Positions 1 to 10,354 of a DNA stretch of 64,000 bases are shown in pieces. The stretch comes from Chinchilla lanigera (Eukaryota; Chordata; Mammalia; Rodentia; Chinchillidae). Under the pieces are notes generated by a model. It was not told the origin of the DNA. It made no database searches and saw only the letters and a program-made list of their open reading frames with translations. The translations under genes were made by a program, and so were the position numbers. Location of the stretch: positions 8,047,472-8,111,471 of the forward strand of contig NW_004955402.1 of assembly GCF_000276665.1 (NCBI RefSeq). The letters run 5' to 3'. Positions within the stretch are counted from its first letter, which is position 1; every line of letters starts with the position of its first letter.

Positions 1-880
1 GTACGCTGTGGTTTCTGTTTATTTTCTGAGTCTGTCCCCTCAAACATCTTGGCAATTCTTTGAGTTGTCCACAGTTTTTCTATACATTGCTTTATTGTTT
101 AAATTAGAGTTATTTTCTCTTGTCTGTTTGTTGCCATGGTGCTCAGATTGACCAGTGTAGCCTAGTCTTTTTTTCTGAGCTTCAAGTCCAAAGACCAATT
201 TAACCTTTCCACATGGATGTCTCATTGACCTCTCACATTGACCTATCAACAATTGAACTTATTCTCTCCTCACAGGCCGCACAGTTCCCCGGGCTTCCCA
301 TTCTATATCCTCGCCTCACTCAGTTGCATGGCATCATGGTACATGGTGGAGTGTGGGCTTCTGTTTGCACCAGGCCAGCAGCCAGCACAAACAGTTGATG
401 GGAAATAGCAACCCTCTGAGAATGAAGACCCCTTGAGGGTTCTAGGTGGCCCTGAGCATTACCTCGTGACACCCACACTCCTGTCCTGGCCAACTGTGTT
501 CTGGCCCTGATCCTCATCTTTAGGCCTTGAACATGCCAGCCCCTTCCTGCTCCCCAGCCCTTCACACAGGCTGCCCTTATTGAGTTGGGAAACCTCTTCC
601 CTTTTTCCTCAGCTCACTAACTCCTTCCTATTTCTTTATCTTCTCTGAGCTCCCAACACTGCATTCTATCTCCCTCACATTGTCTTCTGGTTTTCTCAGT
701 TTGAAGGTCTATTTATGTGAGGCTACTTTTATTTGTTTATTGTTTGCTTCCACTGCTGGCCTGTTGGCTTCCTGAAGCCAGGGACTTCTCCAGTGTACTT
801 ATTCTAGTCCAAGTCCTGCACAGGGTGACGCAAGTGGAAGATGCTCAATAAATGGTTGTTGTGTCAATCCATGCATAAAA
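1..880 (+). repeat. L2 LINE fragments with 3' end
   Basis: The stretch around 180-310 resembles an internal L2 segment, and 480-880 runs through the typical L2 3' end, with a pyrimidine-rich part, a block reading like 'agggactt', and a terminal CAATAAATGGTTG-type motif near 846-860. The piece is old and diverged, and 310-480 is only weakly alignable by eye. L2 is a dead LINE shared by mammals, so no function is implied. Confidence 0.6.
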
Positions 881-2318
881 TAAAAGCCAAATTGGGGGGA
901 ATGGAGGTGAGGAAGAGATGATAGATCACATAGGAAGGTCTGATGCAAATGTCCTTCAGTTAATTTATATAACTGATTTGAACTAAGTGGCTGGCATTGA
1001 CAGTTCAAGGCAAATAAGGTCTGGAAGGTCTTTCTGTAGGGTCACTTAGGCCTCTTGGTCCTTTTGCTTTTTTAGCTCATCTATCAGGAGCTGACCAGGT
1101 CTTAGATTTTAGGGACAAGTGTATGGAAAAGGATTAAATAAAGACAAATACAATTATGGTTTGTAGGGTCCAGGAAGGTCAAAACTCACTGGAAGCTAAG
1201 ACTGTGAGTTCTCTGGAGAACTTGTATTTATTGGGTTTCAGAAAAAAAAGGATACTGAGGGAAGGCAGGCACTAGGGAAGTTTAGGACCTTGGGAAGTTT
1301 AGATCAAAGACTTCTCCAAGCAGTACATTTTGCCAGTTAAGAGAACTTTCCTATCTCTCAGGTTGGCATTTACAGCAGGAGCCCAATGGCCGCAGCTGTG
1401 GTCTTAAGAATTAGAGTGAGAGCCCATGTCCTCGGCTGCCTGAGCTGTGGTGTTACCTTGTCTTCAGATCCCTGCGGTCAGCAACATCCATCCGCATAGC
1501 TCGGTCTCCAACACCCATCTACGGTTCAGTGTCTCGATCCTGCAGCCTGGCTCCCTTCCTCAGCTCCGTAATGAACTTAGAAGGCAAACTACCCATGTCA
1601 TGAGCTTCCTATTTCTCACTATGGGTTTTTAACTTTACCTATTTTCTCTGCAGGAAGAGCTAAGAGGGGCACCTCTGTATACAAACAAGTGCAGACTATG
1701 TTATCCCTTTAATTTCTCAATTCCCAAGCATTTTCTATGGGGAAAGACACAAATCCAAAATGTCTCTGGGCAGAGGCTCTTCAGAAGGCTGCAGTACCCC
1801 ATCCCCACCCTGACCTGATCATTCAGAGAAAAGGAAACCCTTCTGCATATGTGTAGCTTTGAGAATGCTCTCAGCTTACTAAGGTGTTTTGGTCTTTGAA
1901 CAGCTTTGGAACAATGAGTTGTAAGTATCACAGAGCATTTCACACATCCATTTCTTGACATATAAAACCACTTACAACCTGGCCCAATAACACCATTATC
2001 ATTTTAATATGAGCAAATGAGCATTTTACCTGAGAAAGAACTTGTTAGGATTTGTTGGAAACCATTGAGTAGGGTTAGGCTGAAGAGAATCTCTTCCGAC
2101 TTAGTAAGTTTGCAAATTGTGCGGGCAGAATTTTCCTAGATGATGGCCCAAGTTTTGGAGTCTTAATCGTGTCTCCCTTTTAGAAGTCATATTACTATGC
2201 ATTTTAATACTGACCATGGTGATTTAAACAGTTGTCTTAATCACAAATCACTTCTGAGGCACGGCTGATCATGAAATCTAAGTGTTGAAGTACTTAGACC
2301 TCAGAATGCAATCCTAAC
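881..2318. other. Unique sequence, nothing recognised
   Basis: About 1.4 kb with no repeat family, long reading frame or RNA gene that I can recognise. It contains only short homopolymer runs, for example A8 near 1243. It may hold relics too diverged to see without alignment. Confidence 0.5.
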
Positions 2319-2474
2319 ACATCCATGATGCTTCAGTCTTTGTCTCCTGCTTAGATCCTCTTTAGGGCTCCAGTTCACTTTTTGGCGCTTGCTGCATGAA
2401 AGTTCACATGGGTAGCCCTGGGTGTACCAAGGACACTGAACTCATCCCGCAGCCCTACTCACCTAGCCTGCCTC
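2319..2474 (+). repeat. Copy 1 of a local ~156-bp direct repeat (L2-like)
   Basis: This block matches 3429-3583 in the same orientation with about 17 differences by hand count (roughly 89% identity). The content looks like an L2 segment, including a CACTGAACTCATC stretch. The two copies are closer to each other than I would expect for independent L2 relics, so a local duplication is likely. Confidence 0.65.
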
Positions 2475-2562
2475 TGGAGATTCCCTTGTGTATAACCCAC
2501 CCTCACTTCCTATTTTACTCACTTTCCAAGCATTTACAAATTGTTTTCACCTTCCCTAATGA

Positions 2563-2965
2563 ATGAGTTTCCTAAGGCCACTATAACAAATCACCACAGT
2601 TTGAATATCTTAAAATCTGTTCTCTTATGTGCTTGAGGCTGGAATTCCAGAATATGTTCACTGAGCTGAAACCAAGGCGTCAGGACGACCATGTTCCTTC
2701 AGAAGATGCTAAGGCAAAGTCTATTTCCTTTCTTTTCTGGCCCCCTGTACAGCATTCCTTCCTTTTTCCAGCCCCTAGTGGCCAAGTGCCTTCCTGGGAT
2801 CATGGCCTCTTCCTCCATCTTAGAAGCCCGGAGCGTAGCATCTTCAGATCTTTCTCTCTCTCCTGAGGTCTGCACTCCCCTCCTCTGCTCTGTGTCACCT
2901 TTCCCTCTGCCTCCTTTCTATCAAGACCCTGGTGGCTGTTATTAGGACACATCCAAATTCTCCAA
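2563..2965 (-). mobile_element. MaLR (MLT1-type) LTR remnant
   Basis: Read on the minus strand this is the familiar MaLR LTR layout. On the plus strand the order is a 'CCACTATAACAAATCACCACAG' type end, 'GAGGCTGGAATTCCAGAATA', and a distal 'TTATTAGGACACATCCAAATT' part. It is an old non-autonomous ERVL-related LTR with no internal region. The boundaries are approximate. Confidence 0.6.
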
Positions 2966-3227
2966 GATAATCCACTGACCGCCAGAGCCAAAAGTCAGTT
3001 ATATCTGAATCTTTGGGAGCCTTGTTCAGCCTACAACGTCTTCCAAGGAACCATCTCCCTGGGGTTCCTACTGATACCCCAAAGCTGTTCCTCAGCAATT
3101 CTCTGCCCAGCCTTTGTGTAGCATCTGATAATACCCTTGCCTTCTTGATCACCTGCTTGACTGGCTTCTACACTCTTGCTTCTGTCTTTCTCTTGAAGGC
3201 TCTATATCCTTCTTCTCTTCTTATTCC

Positions 3228-3335
3228 TTTTTTTTGTTTGTTTGTTTGTTTTTTTCTTTCTGGTACTGGGAATCGAACTCATGACCTTGTGCTTGCCAGG
3301 CAGGCGCTGTGCCGCTGAGCTAAATTCCCAGCCCC
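3228..3335 (-). mobile_element. ID SINE
   Basis: A tRNA-Ala-derived ID element in reverse orientation. On the minus strand it runs CTGGGAATTTAGCTCAGCGG (A box region) to a GTTCGATTCCC B box and an A-rich tail, seen as T/TTTG runs at 3228-3255. It is flanked by an exact 13-bp target-site duplication, CTCTTCTTATTCC, at 3215-3227 and 3336-3348. Both pol III boxes are recognisable, but an isolated copy is not expected to be a functional gene. Confidence 0.92.
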
Positions 3336-3348
3336 CTCTTCTTATTCC

Positions 3349-3690
3349 TAATTGCAGGCCTTCTTCAGTGTTCTTCCCCTAATCTAATTTTCTTGCATTC
3401 TGCACTCCCTTGCTTGACGATCTCATCCACATCCATGATGCTTCAATCTTCACTTCCTGCTTAGAATCTCTTTAGGGCTCCAGTCCTCTTTTTGGTGCTT
3501 GCTGCATGAAAGTTCACACAGATAGCCCTGGGTGTAGCAAAGACACTGAACTCATCCCGCAGCCTACACACCTAGCCTGCCTCCTTAATCAGCAGTACAG
3601 TTAATGGCTGCAGCTTTTAGGGGAGTAACAGAACCTCCTTCTCTATCTTTGCCTTGGCTGCTGTCTTCCTTCAGGCCGCAATTGCCTTGG
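3349..3690 (+). repeat. L2 fragment with copy 2 of the local repeat (3429-3583)
   Basis: L2-like sequence that includes the second copy of the ~156-bp direct repeat at 3429-3583. Sequence after 3584 no longer matches the sequence after copy 1, which fixes the right edge of the duplicated block. The assignment to L2 rests on the order of short motifs and is approximate. Confidence 0.5.
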
Positions 3691-4264
3691 GTATGAGCTA
3701 GCCCAGCAATCTGTCGGAGCTCACCCATGTGATTCCATTCTTTGTTTCCACAATCAGCTTTGTAAAGCTGGCTACAATTTGCATAAATTTTGCATGAATA
3801 AAATCTCAGCATCCTTCTGCTCCCTCCTGCCAGCCTATTGTCCTTAACGCCCAGTCTCTTGGCCTTCATGGTTCCCCAAGTTGGTTTCAAGTGCAGCTTG
3901 CAGATTTCTCCCCCACCTCTGTACTAACCTTAGGCTCCCATTACCATCTGTCCAGATGGGAAAAGTTCGCTCTCCAGCACTGCTTCTTCTATTATATTGG
4001 GCTCCTCCTGTGTCTTTATGGAAAGCCCACAACACAGACCTCCAGGCAAAACAGAATATGCAAACGCATGATAGTTGAATGTATTTTAAATTTAAATATT
4101 CTTTAATTTTCTCCTTGCTTTGCTATTACAAGAGCTAGTGTTGTCTGCTTGGCCTCAGGAAGCAATGGTCCTATCAGGGTTGGAGATTCTGATTTCTCTG
4201 TTAGTGAAAGGAAGGTGCTACTCAGCTAAATGCTTAGTTTAAATGGTTGGTTTTTCTCATTCAT

Positions 4265-4565
4265 TCTTCTTTATTTTAAATCTTCACTCCACAGTTCTTT
4301 ATAGAATACCTACCATGTGTTGGACACGGTTTGAGATGCTGCAGAGTAAAATAATAGACAAAATCAACAAGGTTGTGCTTTCCTGGAGCTTACACATTAG
4401 TGAGGAAATCATATGCATTGGTCAAACACAGCGTGGTAAAAGCAGGTACATCTGTGTCAAATGCTAAGAAAAGGAGCGTTCAGCTTTGCTGGAGTGTTTC
4501 AGTGGGTGCTGAACGAGGCTGTGGGTTCTAAAAAGTCTTCTCTGACAAAGGCCAATGGAGTGTTC
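4265..4565 (-). repeat. L2 3'-end fragment
   Basis: The plus strand shows the reverse complement of an L2 3' end: 'ATACCTACCATGTGTTGGACAC', then a diverged 'CTGGAGCTTACACATTAGTGAGG' block. Old and non-functional. Confidence 0.55.
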
Positions 4566-4627
4566 TCAGAAGACTTTATGCATGTACCACACAGAGGTTA
4601 ATTTGAGGAGAAAAATCCCATTTTGAG

Positions 4628-4629
<2 letters not shown>

Positions 4630-4673
<44 letters not shown>
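4630..4673 (+). repeat. (CA)n microsatellite
   Basis: An uninterrupted run of about 22 CA units followed directly by T7. Long pure runs like this are usually length-polymorphic. Confidence 0.98.
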
Positions 4674-4675
<2 letters not shown>

Positions 4676-4734
4676 TTTTTGGTTAATTAGTTAGTTACTG
4701 ATTGAAAAATGTAAAGTTCAGATTGTTGAGGAGC

Positions 4735-5107
4735 TTGGGACCTCGTTGGCACTGAGAATGGTTTCAGTTCACTTTGGAGGAGCTCTGGTCCTCACTTTGA
4801 GCGTCGCTTCCTGGCTCCTGAGGGGAAGATTGTGCACTGCTCAGTCTCCTGGAGAAGTTGGCTGTGTTGGCTTCCCTGATGGGAACTCAGCCATCTTGAT
4901 CATCGGAGGGGCTCAGGACCTCGCTGCTGGATTCGTGGGAGGCATTGTTACGAGCTCTAGGTCTTCAGCTGGACTCATACAGGGCATTTCTGTGGGATCC
5001 AGGCCCTCTTTGGTCTTAGTGTGTGGACAGATTTCCTGCGCTCTTTTGTATATCATTCTTTGGGTGACTCTTATAAATAACCTTATAAAATATGTGTCCT
5101 CTATTAT
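4735..5107. other. Unidentified GC-richer block beside an LTR
   Basis: This 370-bp block is visibly richer in G+C than its flanks and sits directly left of the solo LTR. It carries a 128-codon plus-strand open frame (4746-5132) whose last codons run into the LTR, so the frame cannot be an intact ancestral gene. The translation has a hydrophobic N-terminus and a hydrophobic C-terminal third. I do not recognise a family. A diverged LTR or retrocopy relic is possible. Confidence 0.3.
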
Positions 5108-5113
5108 ATTGTG
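5108..5113 (+). repeat. Target-site duplication, left copy (ATTGTG)
   Basis: Six bases, ATTGTG, directly before the LTR; they are repeated exactly at 5492-5497 directly after it. A 6-bp duplication is the length expected for class II (ERVK-type) integrases. Confidence 0.8.
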
Positions 5114-5234
5114 TGTAGGAGACCGTGGCTGACCTCCATTGTATATTAGTAGCCGTCTTAAGCATTAAGTTTCTGTTGTCTGAGTTAAGTTTCTGTTAGA
5201 TGCGCCTTTCCCTTTAAGTCAGGACTGCCTACCA

Positions 5235-5323
5235 TTACCTAACTACTCCCTCCTCTGGGGCTAGGGCTGCCCACCGTTACCTAGTTACTCCCGCCTTTGT
5301 CGGGTTACTTGGTTACTCCCGCC
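5235..5323 (+). promoter_or_regulatory. Triplicated U3 motif in the solo LTR
   Basis: Three near-copies of TTACCTAGTTACTCCCGCC with starts spaced 42 and 28 bp apart, upstream of the TATA box. Repeated U3 motifs commonly act as enhancer elements in retroviral LTRs. The binding factor cannot be named from sequence alone. Confidence 0.6.
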
Positions 5324-5350
5324 TTAAGAACTTCCGCGTTTTTCAGTGCC

Positions 5351-5381
5351 CTATATAAGCACGGTACTTCCCGCCAATAAA
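5351..5381 (+). promoter_or_regulatory. LTR TATA box and polyadenylation signal
   Basis: CTATATAAGC at 5351-5360 and AATAAA at 5376-5381. Such close spacing means a very short R region, as in compact class II LTRs. Whether this solo LTR still drives transcription is unknown. Confidence 0.65.
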
Positions 5382-5555
5382 TGAGACTTGATCAGAATCC
5401 TGTCTTGTCTCCATTCTTCATGTCTCTTGTCCCTTTATAATCCCCACTCCCCTTCTAGGGTCCTCGTTGACTGTACCCGCAGGCCGGGACAATTGTGCTT
5501 CCTCATTATTATATTGTTCCCCTTGCAAAAATAACCCCCAAAGCCAACACGGTGT

Positions 5556-5757
5556 TAATCATGCTGCTTGCTGATCATCATCAGTCTGCACACAATGTCT
5601 CTCTTTCTTTTTATTTTATATTTTCCTCCATCTTCCTTCACTCCTTCTATCCTACAAATCTCCTTGTATAGATTCATGATTATTTTACTCAGTTCCTCCA
5701 AAGGTTCTTGCTTATCTTCTTCAACCTGCTCTTCCTCCTCATTTCTGGTCTCCCAGG
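5556..5757 (-). other. Purine-rich minus-strand stretch with acidic frame
   Basis: On the minus strand this segment is strongly purine-rich and part of a 158-codon frame (5555-6031) with a Glu/Lys-rich middle. The rest of that frame runs through an antisense L1 3' end, so it is not a real gene. The purine-rich part could be another LINE relic, but I cannot assign it. Confidence 0.25.
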
Positions 5758-6228
5758 TCAGAGCTCTGCTACTGACATGGATCATCTTAGAGAACATCAT
5801 ATTAAGAGAAGCAAGCCAGGCATAGGAAGACAAATAGCTCATGTTGTCCTGTCTGGAAGCTAAGGATGGCAATCTCAGAACAGAGAGTAACACTGTGGTT
5901 ATCAGAACGTTGGAAGGTTGGGAGGGAGGAGGAGTGAAGAGAGGATGACGAGTAGTACAGGGGTACAGTTGGATAGGAGGCGTAGCTTCTAACATTCTAA
6001 AGCACAGTAAGGTGGCTATGGTTGACAGCAATTCATTAACTGTTCCAAGCTAGCTTGCAGAGAGGAATGGTGAAGGTTTCTAACATAAAGATGTGACAGG
6101 TGTCTGGGGTGGTAGTTGTGCCGACTTTCCTGATCTGATAGTTACATACTGTAGCTGTGGGTTAGACTACCGTGCTGTGCTCCAGACACATGTATAAGTA
6201 TTATGTGTCAATTAAGAAAAAGATTCAA
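5758..6228 (+). mobile_element. L1 (L1MA/L1MB-like) 3' end
   Basis: It begins in the last part of ORF2 ('ACATGGATCATCTTAGAGAACATCA' region) and runs through a 3' UTR with a G-rich tract (GGGAGGGAGGAGG near 5920). It ends in 'TATTATGTGTCAATTAAGAA', the characteristic end of older L1M subfamilies. No usable reading frame is left. Confidence 0.65.
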
Positions 6229-6470
6229 ACACTTTCTTCAGAATCTAGAAGAAAAAGTTAACAAATGAATAAAAGAGAGATGCATGAAAATAGAGGGAGA
6301 CCGTCAGAGAAGCATAAGGGGATGGGAAATAGGAAAGGGAAAAGGAATAGCGGTGGGAAGAGTGAGCAAAGTATGTTACATGCATGTAAAATACATCAAA
6401 ACCAAACCTCCTATTCTGTATAATTAATGCGTACTAAAAAACCCAAACCAAAACAAAACCAAAAAAATCA
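6229..6470 (+). mobile_element. L1 3' UTR fragment with A-rich tail
   Basis: A purine-rich L1 3' UTR tract (GGGATGGGAAATAGGAAAGG) leads to 'ATACATCAAAACCAAACCTC' and ends in an A/C-rich tail at 6434-6470. It follows another L1 end directly, suggesting two insertions side by side. Related 3' ends occur near 23740-23880 and 60330-60480. Confidence 0.5.
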
Positions 6471-6639
6471 CCTGTATTGGTGCTTCTGCCTCCAAGATAG
6501 CTCTGGACTCCCTGCTTCTCTCTGTTCGTATCGCTGTTTCTTACTCCAGACATTTACTACCCATTTTCTGGTCTTTGGTAACTTATTTACCTAACTGCAG
6601 TCTTTTTTGCTAAATGAGAGCAAAAAGACTTCTCCAAAT

Positions 6640-6850
6640 CCATAGCATATCATGCCTCTGTTTAAAAACTTTCAGTGCCTCTCAGTTTTTGATGAAAGCC
6701 CTTACCACAGCAGGAAGGTTCTTGCCTGTCTGCAGCTCAGGCCTCACCATCTCCTCTTCACAAGCACCCACTTGTGCTATTTTCTGAGCTGCCTGCTGTC
6801 TTCAGATGTGCCTCTTGTTTCTTGCCTTCGTGCCCTAGCACATGGTGTTC
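6640..6850 (+). repeat. L2 fragment
   Basis: Matches the order of L2 3' region motifs: 'CATGCCTCTGTTTAAAAAC', then 'CAGGCCTCACCATCTCCTC'. Old and diverged. Confidence 0.55.
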
Positions 6851-8820
6851 ACAGGGCAAAGACGTTCAGCAAAGGTGCTCCAAAAAGGAGATCCAGCCAG
6901 AGCAAAGGCACAGAGAGTCAGGTAAAGAATATATGGGAGAGTATTTATAGGGAGCAACCAAGAATAAATGCTTGTGCATGGCCAGTTGTTTCTGTAGGAA
7001 AAGGTCAGGCAGAGAGCAGTTAGAGAGCAGGCGAGGACGGAGGAGGGGGGAGTTTGGAGGACAGAGGGGGCTGTCACAGGTTCTCTCAGAGAGGTGGGCT
7101 AGTCACTGCTGCTTGTGCCACGTGACATGCAGGGCTGTGTGTGCCCCCTCTTGTTAGAGCAGCCAGAAGCACATCCAAAAGGTGGGACTGTTTATGTCCC
7201 AGTGAATAAACACTTTACTTGAACTTTCTCTTTCTAAATGCATCAGATTCAAAGTCTACTGGTGTATGTTCTGTATATGTGTAAGACAATTACACACAGG
7301 AGGGGATGTTATCACTCAGATTTAAGTTGATTTGTAGCTACTCATATGTTGTTTAATCCACATCTATAATTGACCCATTGGGCGCAGTCATGAAACATTA
7401 AGACAGTTTATGCTAATATTTAAGAATAGAATAATAAAGAGCTGAAGACTGTAAATAAAACTGTAAATTTAATTCAGAATAATTTGTGATAAAGCTGTAA
7501 TATGGCAAGTATCTAAGGGTGATTTTTATATAATAGAGCAAGGTCTTACTAACATTTAAAATCTGTGATTAAAAACAAGCAAGTAAAATAATGATCTTAT
7601 TTCTCCTATGATTTCATTAATTGAGCATGAAGCCTGTTTCTAATCTATGTATTGCTTGTCTACTGTAAACTGTGTCATCTTATTATTTATAATCAACACT
7701 CAAAATTTTAAAAATAATCCAGTTTAATTTTATGAAGGCAATGATTTCAAATGATGAAAGCATTTTAATAACCATTTTTAATATTGAAACACATGGTTGT
7801 ATTTCAAAGTACATTTTAATATAGGCATTCAACATAAATATTAGCAGTACTCTTGGAGATGAATGAGACACTGATTTTTAATTAACTTCCTGTGAGCTCA
7901 GCTCAGGGCACAGTAGTCTAGGTTAATGCCTGGTGTACTTCTTGTCCCGGACTCTGTGGTCAGATGTTGTATGTTGATAACGCTGAGAGAGATGAGGTGT
8001 CTGGACCAGACAGCGGGGCCTGGAGACTTCCGGTTAGGGCACCTGCATCAGGGCTCTGCCTCTAGCCTTCTTCCTGGGGGCTGAGCATGGTCTTCTGGAA
8101 GATGTGGTATGACTCTCCGTCAAATATTAGGGCTCTTAGAGGGGCCCCTTACTCTGGCTATTCTGTGGCATCTTGACTCCCCTGGCCCTCACCCATTGCC
8201 TTATAGAAGCCATGTCTGATTTCTCCACAGAGTACCTGGGGAATCTAATCTTTCTGTCAGGCCTAATCTACAACTGACATGGCCAGTGCAGTGGTTGTGC
8301 ATTATCAAATCCTTTAGAAACATTTCGGTTGAATCACGCTTTCCCTCAAAGAATTAAATTAAAACAGTTTAGAAGTATGTGTCATTTGTTAAATGGTGTC
8401 AAGATGTGTCTTCATATTTTAAATTACTAAATTCACCAGAATGAACCATGTTTATTTAAACTAAATTGTACTGTTTTATACTTATAGTCGCTAATGTGTC
8501 AAGCAGAAATGAATATTTAAGGTTCCTGCAGTGGTGGACAAAAATTACCTAGGAATATAAATGTGCTTATAATTCGGAAAGTCGAGACATGCTGGCGCAG
8601 GAAAAGGCAGCGCTCTCCTGGGAAATGGAAGGCAAATGTGGAGAAGGAAGACCTTCTATTTCACAGCTATCTAATGGGACACCCAGAGGAAGATTCCACA
8701 AAGGGAACCTGGCAGATCTGGCTCCTAAACGCCTCTGAAATCGTCTCTTGTCATCCTTCAAAACTCCCAGGGGATGCCCAAAACCATGTATGGCAGTAAA
8801 TTCTGTGTGCACTGTTTTTT

Positions 8821-8824
<4 letters not shown>
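6851..8824. other. Unique, partly AT-rich sequence
   Basis: About 2 kb without recognisable repeats. 7200-7900 is AT-rich. No frame longer than about 120 codons is present and no coding signature is visible. Confidence 0.5.

Positions 8825-8851
<27 letters not shown>
8825..8851 (+). repeat. (TG)n microsatellite truncated by assembly gap
   Basis: A pure TG run enters the N block at 8852, so its true length is unknown. The gap probably results from failure to assemble through it. Confidence 0.95.
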
Positions 8852-8988
8852 NNNNNNNNNNNNNNNNNNNNNNNNNNNNNNNNNNNNNNNNNNNNNNNNN
8901 NNNNNNNNNNNNNNNNNNNNNNNNNNNNNNNNNNNNNNNNNNNNNNNNNNNNNNNNNNNNNNNNNNNNNNNNNNNNNNNNNNNNNNNN
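8852..8988. other. Assembly gap (137 N)
   Basis: 137 unresolved bases. The odd length suggests a size estimated from read pairs or long reads, unlike the round 100-N gap at 41271. The left flank is TG microsatellite and the right flank is the A-tail side of a reverse ID element. Confidence 0.98.
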
Positions 8989-9076
8989 TATTATTTTTGG
9001 TACGAGGAATTGAGCTAAGGACCTTTGTGTTTGCCAGGCAAGCACTGCATCACTGAGCTATCTCCCTGGACCCCAG
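8989..9076 (-). mobile_element. ID SINE, tail side lost in gap
   Basis: Reverse ID element. On the plus strand it reads GGTACGAGGAATTGAGCTAAGG, then TTTGCCAGGCAAGCACTGC and ACTGAGCTATCTCCCTGG. The B box is diverged. Its tail and left duplication lie in the gap. Confidence 0.75.
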
Positions 9077-9945
9077 CACACAATTTAAAACTTCTTTTTT
9101 TTCTGGAATTTTCCACTTAGTAATTTCAGGTTGTCATTGATCCGAGGTATCTGGAAGCATGGAAAGCAAACCCATGGTGTTGTAAGCAGCAGCACTAACC
9201 ACAAAATTGTAAGTGGCCCTGCAGGGCAGGCGGGTCAGAGAGCCCCACCTCTGTGAGGGTTTGATAAGAATCTAATCAAGAATGCTGACGTGTTTGTACC
9301 TTTGCTTCATCTGAAATTTAAGACTGCATTCAAAATGCTTTTAGAAAAATCCTCCACTTTCCTCTGAGAAGTAAGTCCTGGCCTGTGGAAAACCCTGCAG
9401 CTCATGTCCAGTTTCTGAGCGGAAACCCTTGCCAGCAAGGACAGTGATACAGCCGAGACTTTGATGAACAAAAGGCAGATTTTTGAATTTAAGGCTGAGC
9501 ACCGGCAATTAGAGGAAAGACAGCAGAGGCCAGTGGCTAAGTATTTGATCACAAAATGTACCTGTCAGAGCTGGGCTGAGAAGTGACAAACCCGATAAAA
9601 TCTATTAGCAGCTCGAACTTACTAAGCCTTCTGATTTGCAAAAAGGAGAAAAGAGGAAAAATAAAGCAAATTTCATCCTTCTAAATAAGATACCATCCCC
9701 AGTAAGGGACTGCGAAGTCCAGAGCCAACCCAGGAACAAAACATTGCTTGTAGTTTGAGAGAAAAGGGAGGAAAAAAAGAAGGAATAGGTATCTTCAGTC
9801 CTCTTGAAGTTTAAATACTGATGTTGGCTGGAGAATCCCTCATTACCGAAATCATTCGTTGGGTTTGTTGCTTCTCTTTCTTCCCCTCAAAAAGAAGGCC
9901 TGGCCTGCTGGCAGCGTTCTTATTTAGTTTCACAGTAGGTTAAAC
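9077..9945. other. Unique sequence
   Basis: No repeat family or coding frame recognised. 9570-9900 has a mixed, non-repetitive composition. Confidence 0.5.
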
Positions 9946-10049
9946 TTTTTTTTTTTTTTTTTGGTTTTCCTCCGGTACCAGGAACTGAACTCATGACCTT
10001 GTGCTTGCCAGGTAGGCGCTTTTTGCCGCTGAGCTAAATCCCCAGCCCA
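9946..10049 (-). mobile_element. ID SINE
   Basis: Reverse ID element with a T17 run at 9946-9962 (its A tail), then CCTCCGGTACCAGGAACTG, GTGCTTGCCAGGTAGGCGC and GCCGCTGAGCTAAATCCCC. No clear target-site duplication is visible, so the ends are approximate. Confidence 0.88.
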
Positions 10050-10168
10050 TTGGTTACCACTTGAGAGACTTTTTGTATATCAGATTGCTGAAGCATCAAC
10101 TGGATTTTTGATCAGTATAGCTGATTAGCAATATCTGATTATGTTTGCCTACACTAACCACATAAAAA

Positions 10169-10345
10169 GACAGCAGGTGTGGTGGCATATGCCTATAATC
10201 CCAGCACTTGGGAGGCTGAGGCAGGAGGATCTCTATGAGTTCGATGACCAGCCTGGGCTACAAAGTGAGCTCAAGGCCAGCCTGAACTGCATAGTGAGAC
10301 CCTATCTCAAAAAGGCAGAAAACAAAAACAAACAAAAAAACAAAC
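10169..10345 (+). mobile_element. B1 SINE (7SL-derived)
   Basis: Begins GCAGGTGTGGTGGCATATGC and continues TAATCCCAGCACTTGGGAGG. The second half contains the internal quasi-duplication typical of rodent B1 ('CCAGCCTGGGCTACAAAGTG', then 'GGCCAGCCTGAACTGCATAG'). It ends with an A-rich CAAA tail. Nine-base duplications (ACATAAAAA) lie at 10160-10168 and 10346-10354. Confidence 0.92.
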
Positions 10346-10354
10346 ACATAAAAA

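Larger units (their letters stand above)
5114..5491 (+). mobile_element. Solo class II (ERVK/IAP-like) LTR
   Basis: A 378-bp LTR that begins TGTAGGAG and ends CCGGGACA, flanked by exact 6-bp duplications, so both ends are intact and no internal proviral region remains. U3 holds three copies of a ~19-bp motif (TTACCTAGTTACTCCCGCC-like) at 5235-5253, 5277-5295 and 5305-5323. A TATA box (CTATATAAGC) lies at 5351-5360. An AATAAA signal at 5376-5381 is followed by a TTGATCAGAATCCTGTCTTG R/U5-like segment, as in rodent IAP-type LTRs. The likely origin is recombination between the two LTRs of a provirus. Orientation is plus from TATA and AATAAA. The family name is inferred from layout, not from a search. 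Confidence 0.85.

Noticed and set aside
4746..5132. 128-codon plus-strand frame as a gene
   Set aside because: It crosses the LTR target-site duplication, so its C-terminus comes from a later insertion. No homology is recognised.
5555..6031. 158-codon minus-strand frame, the longest in the window
   Set aside because: More than half of it runs antisense through an L1 3' end, and its charged middle reflects a purine-rich tract.
5758..6228. Fourth twin-primed L1 formed with the purine-rich stretch at 5556-5757
   Set aside because: I could not identify 5556-5757 as L1 or find flanking duplications, so an inversion is not supported.
8748..9056. Frames crossing the 137-N gap
   Set aside because: Most residues are unknown and the rest are TG repeat and ID SINE.
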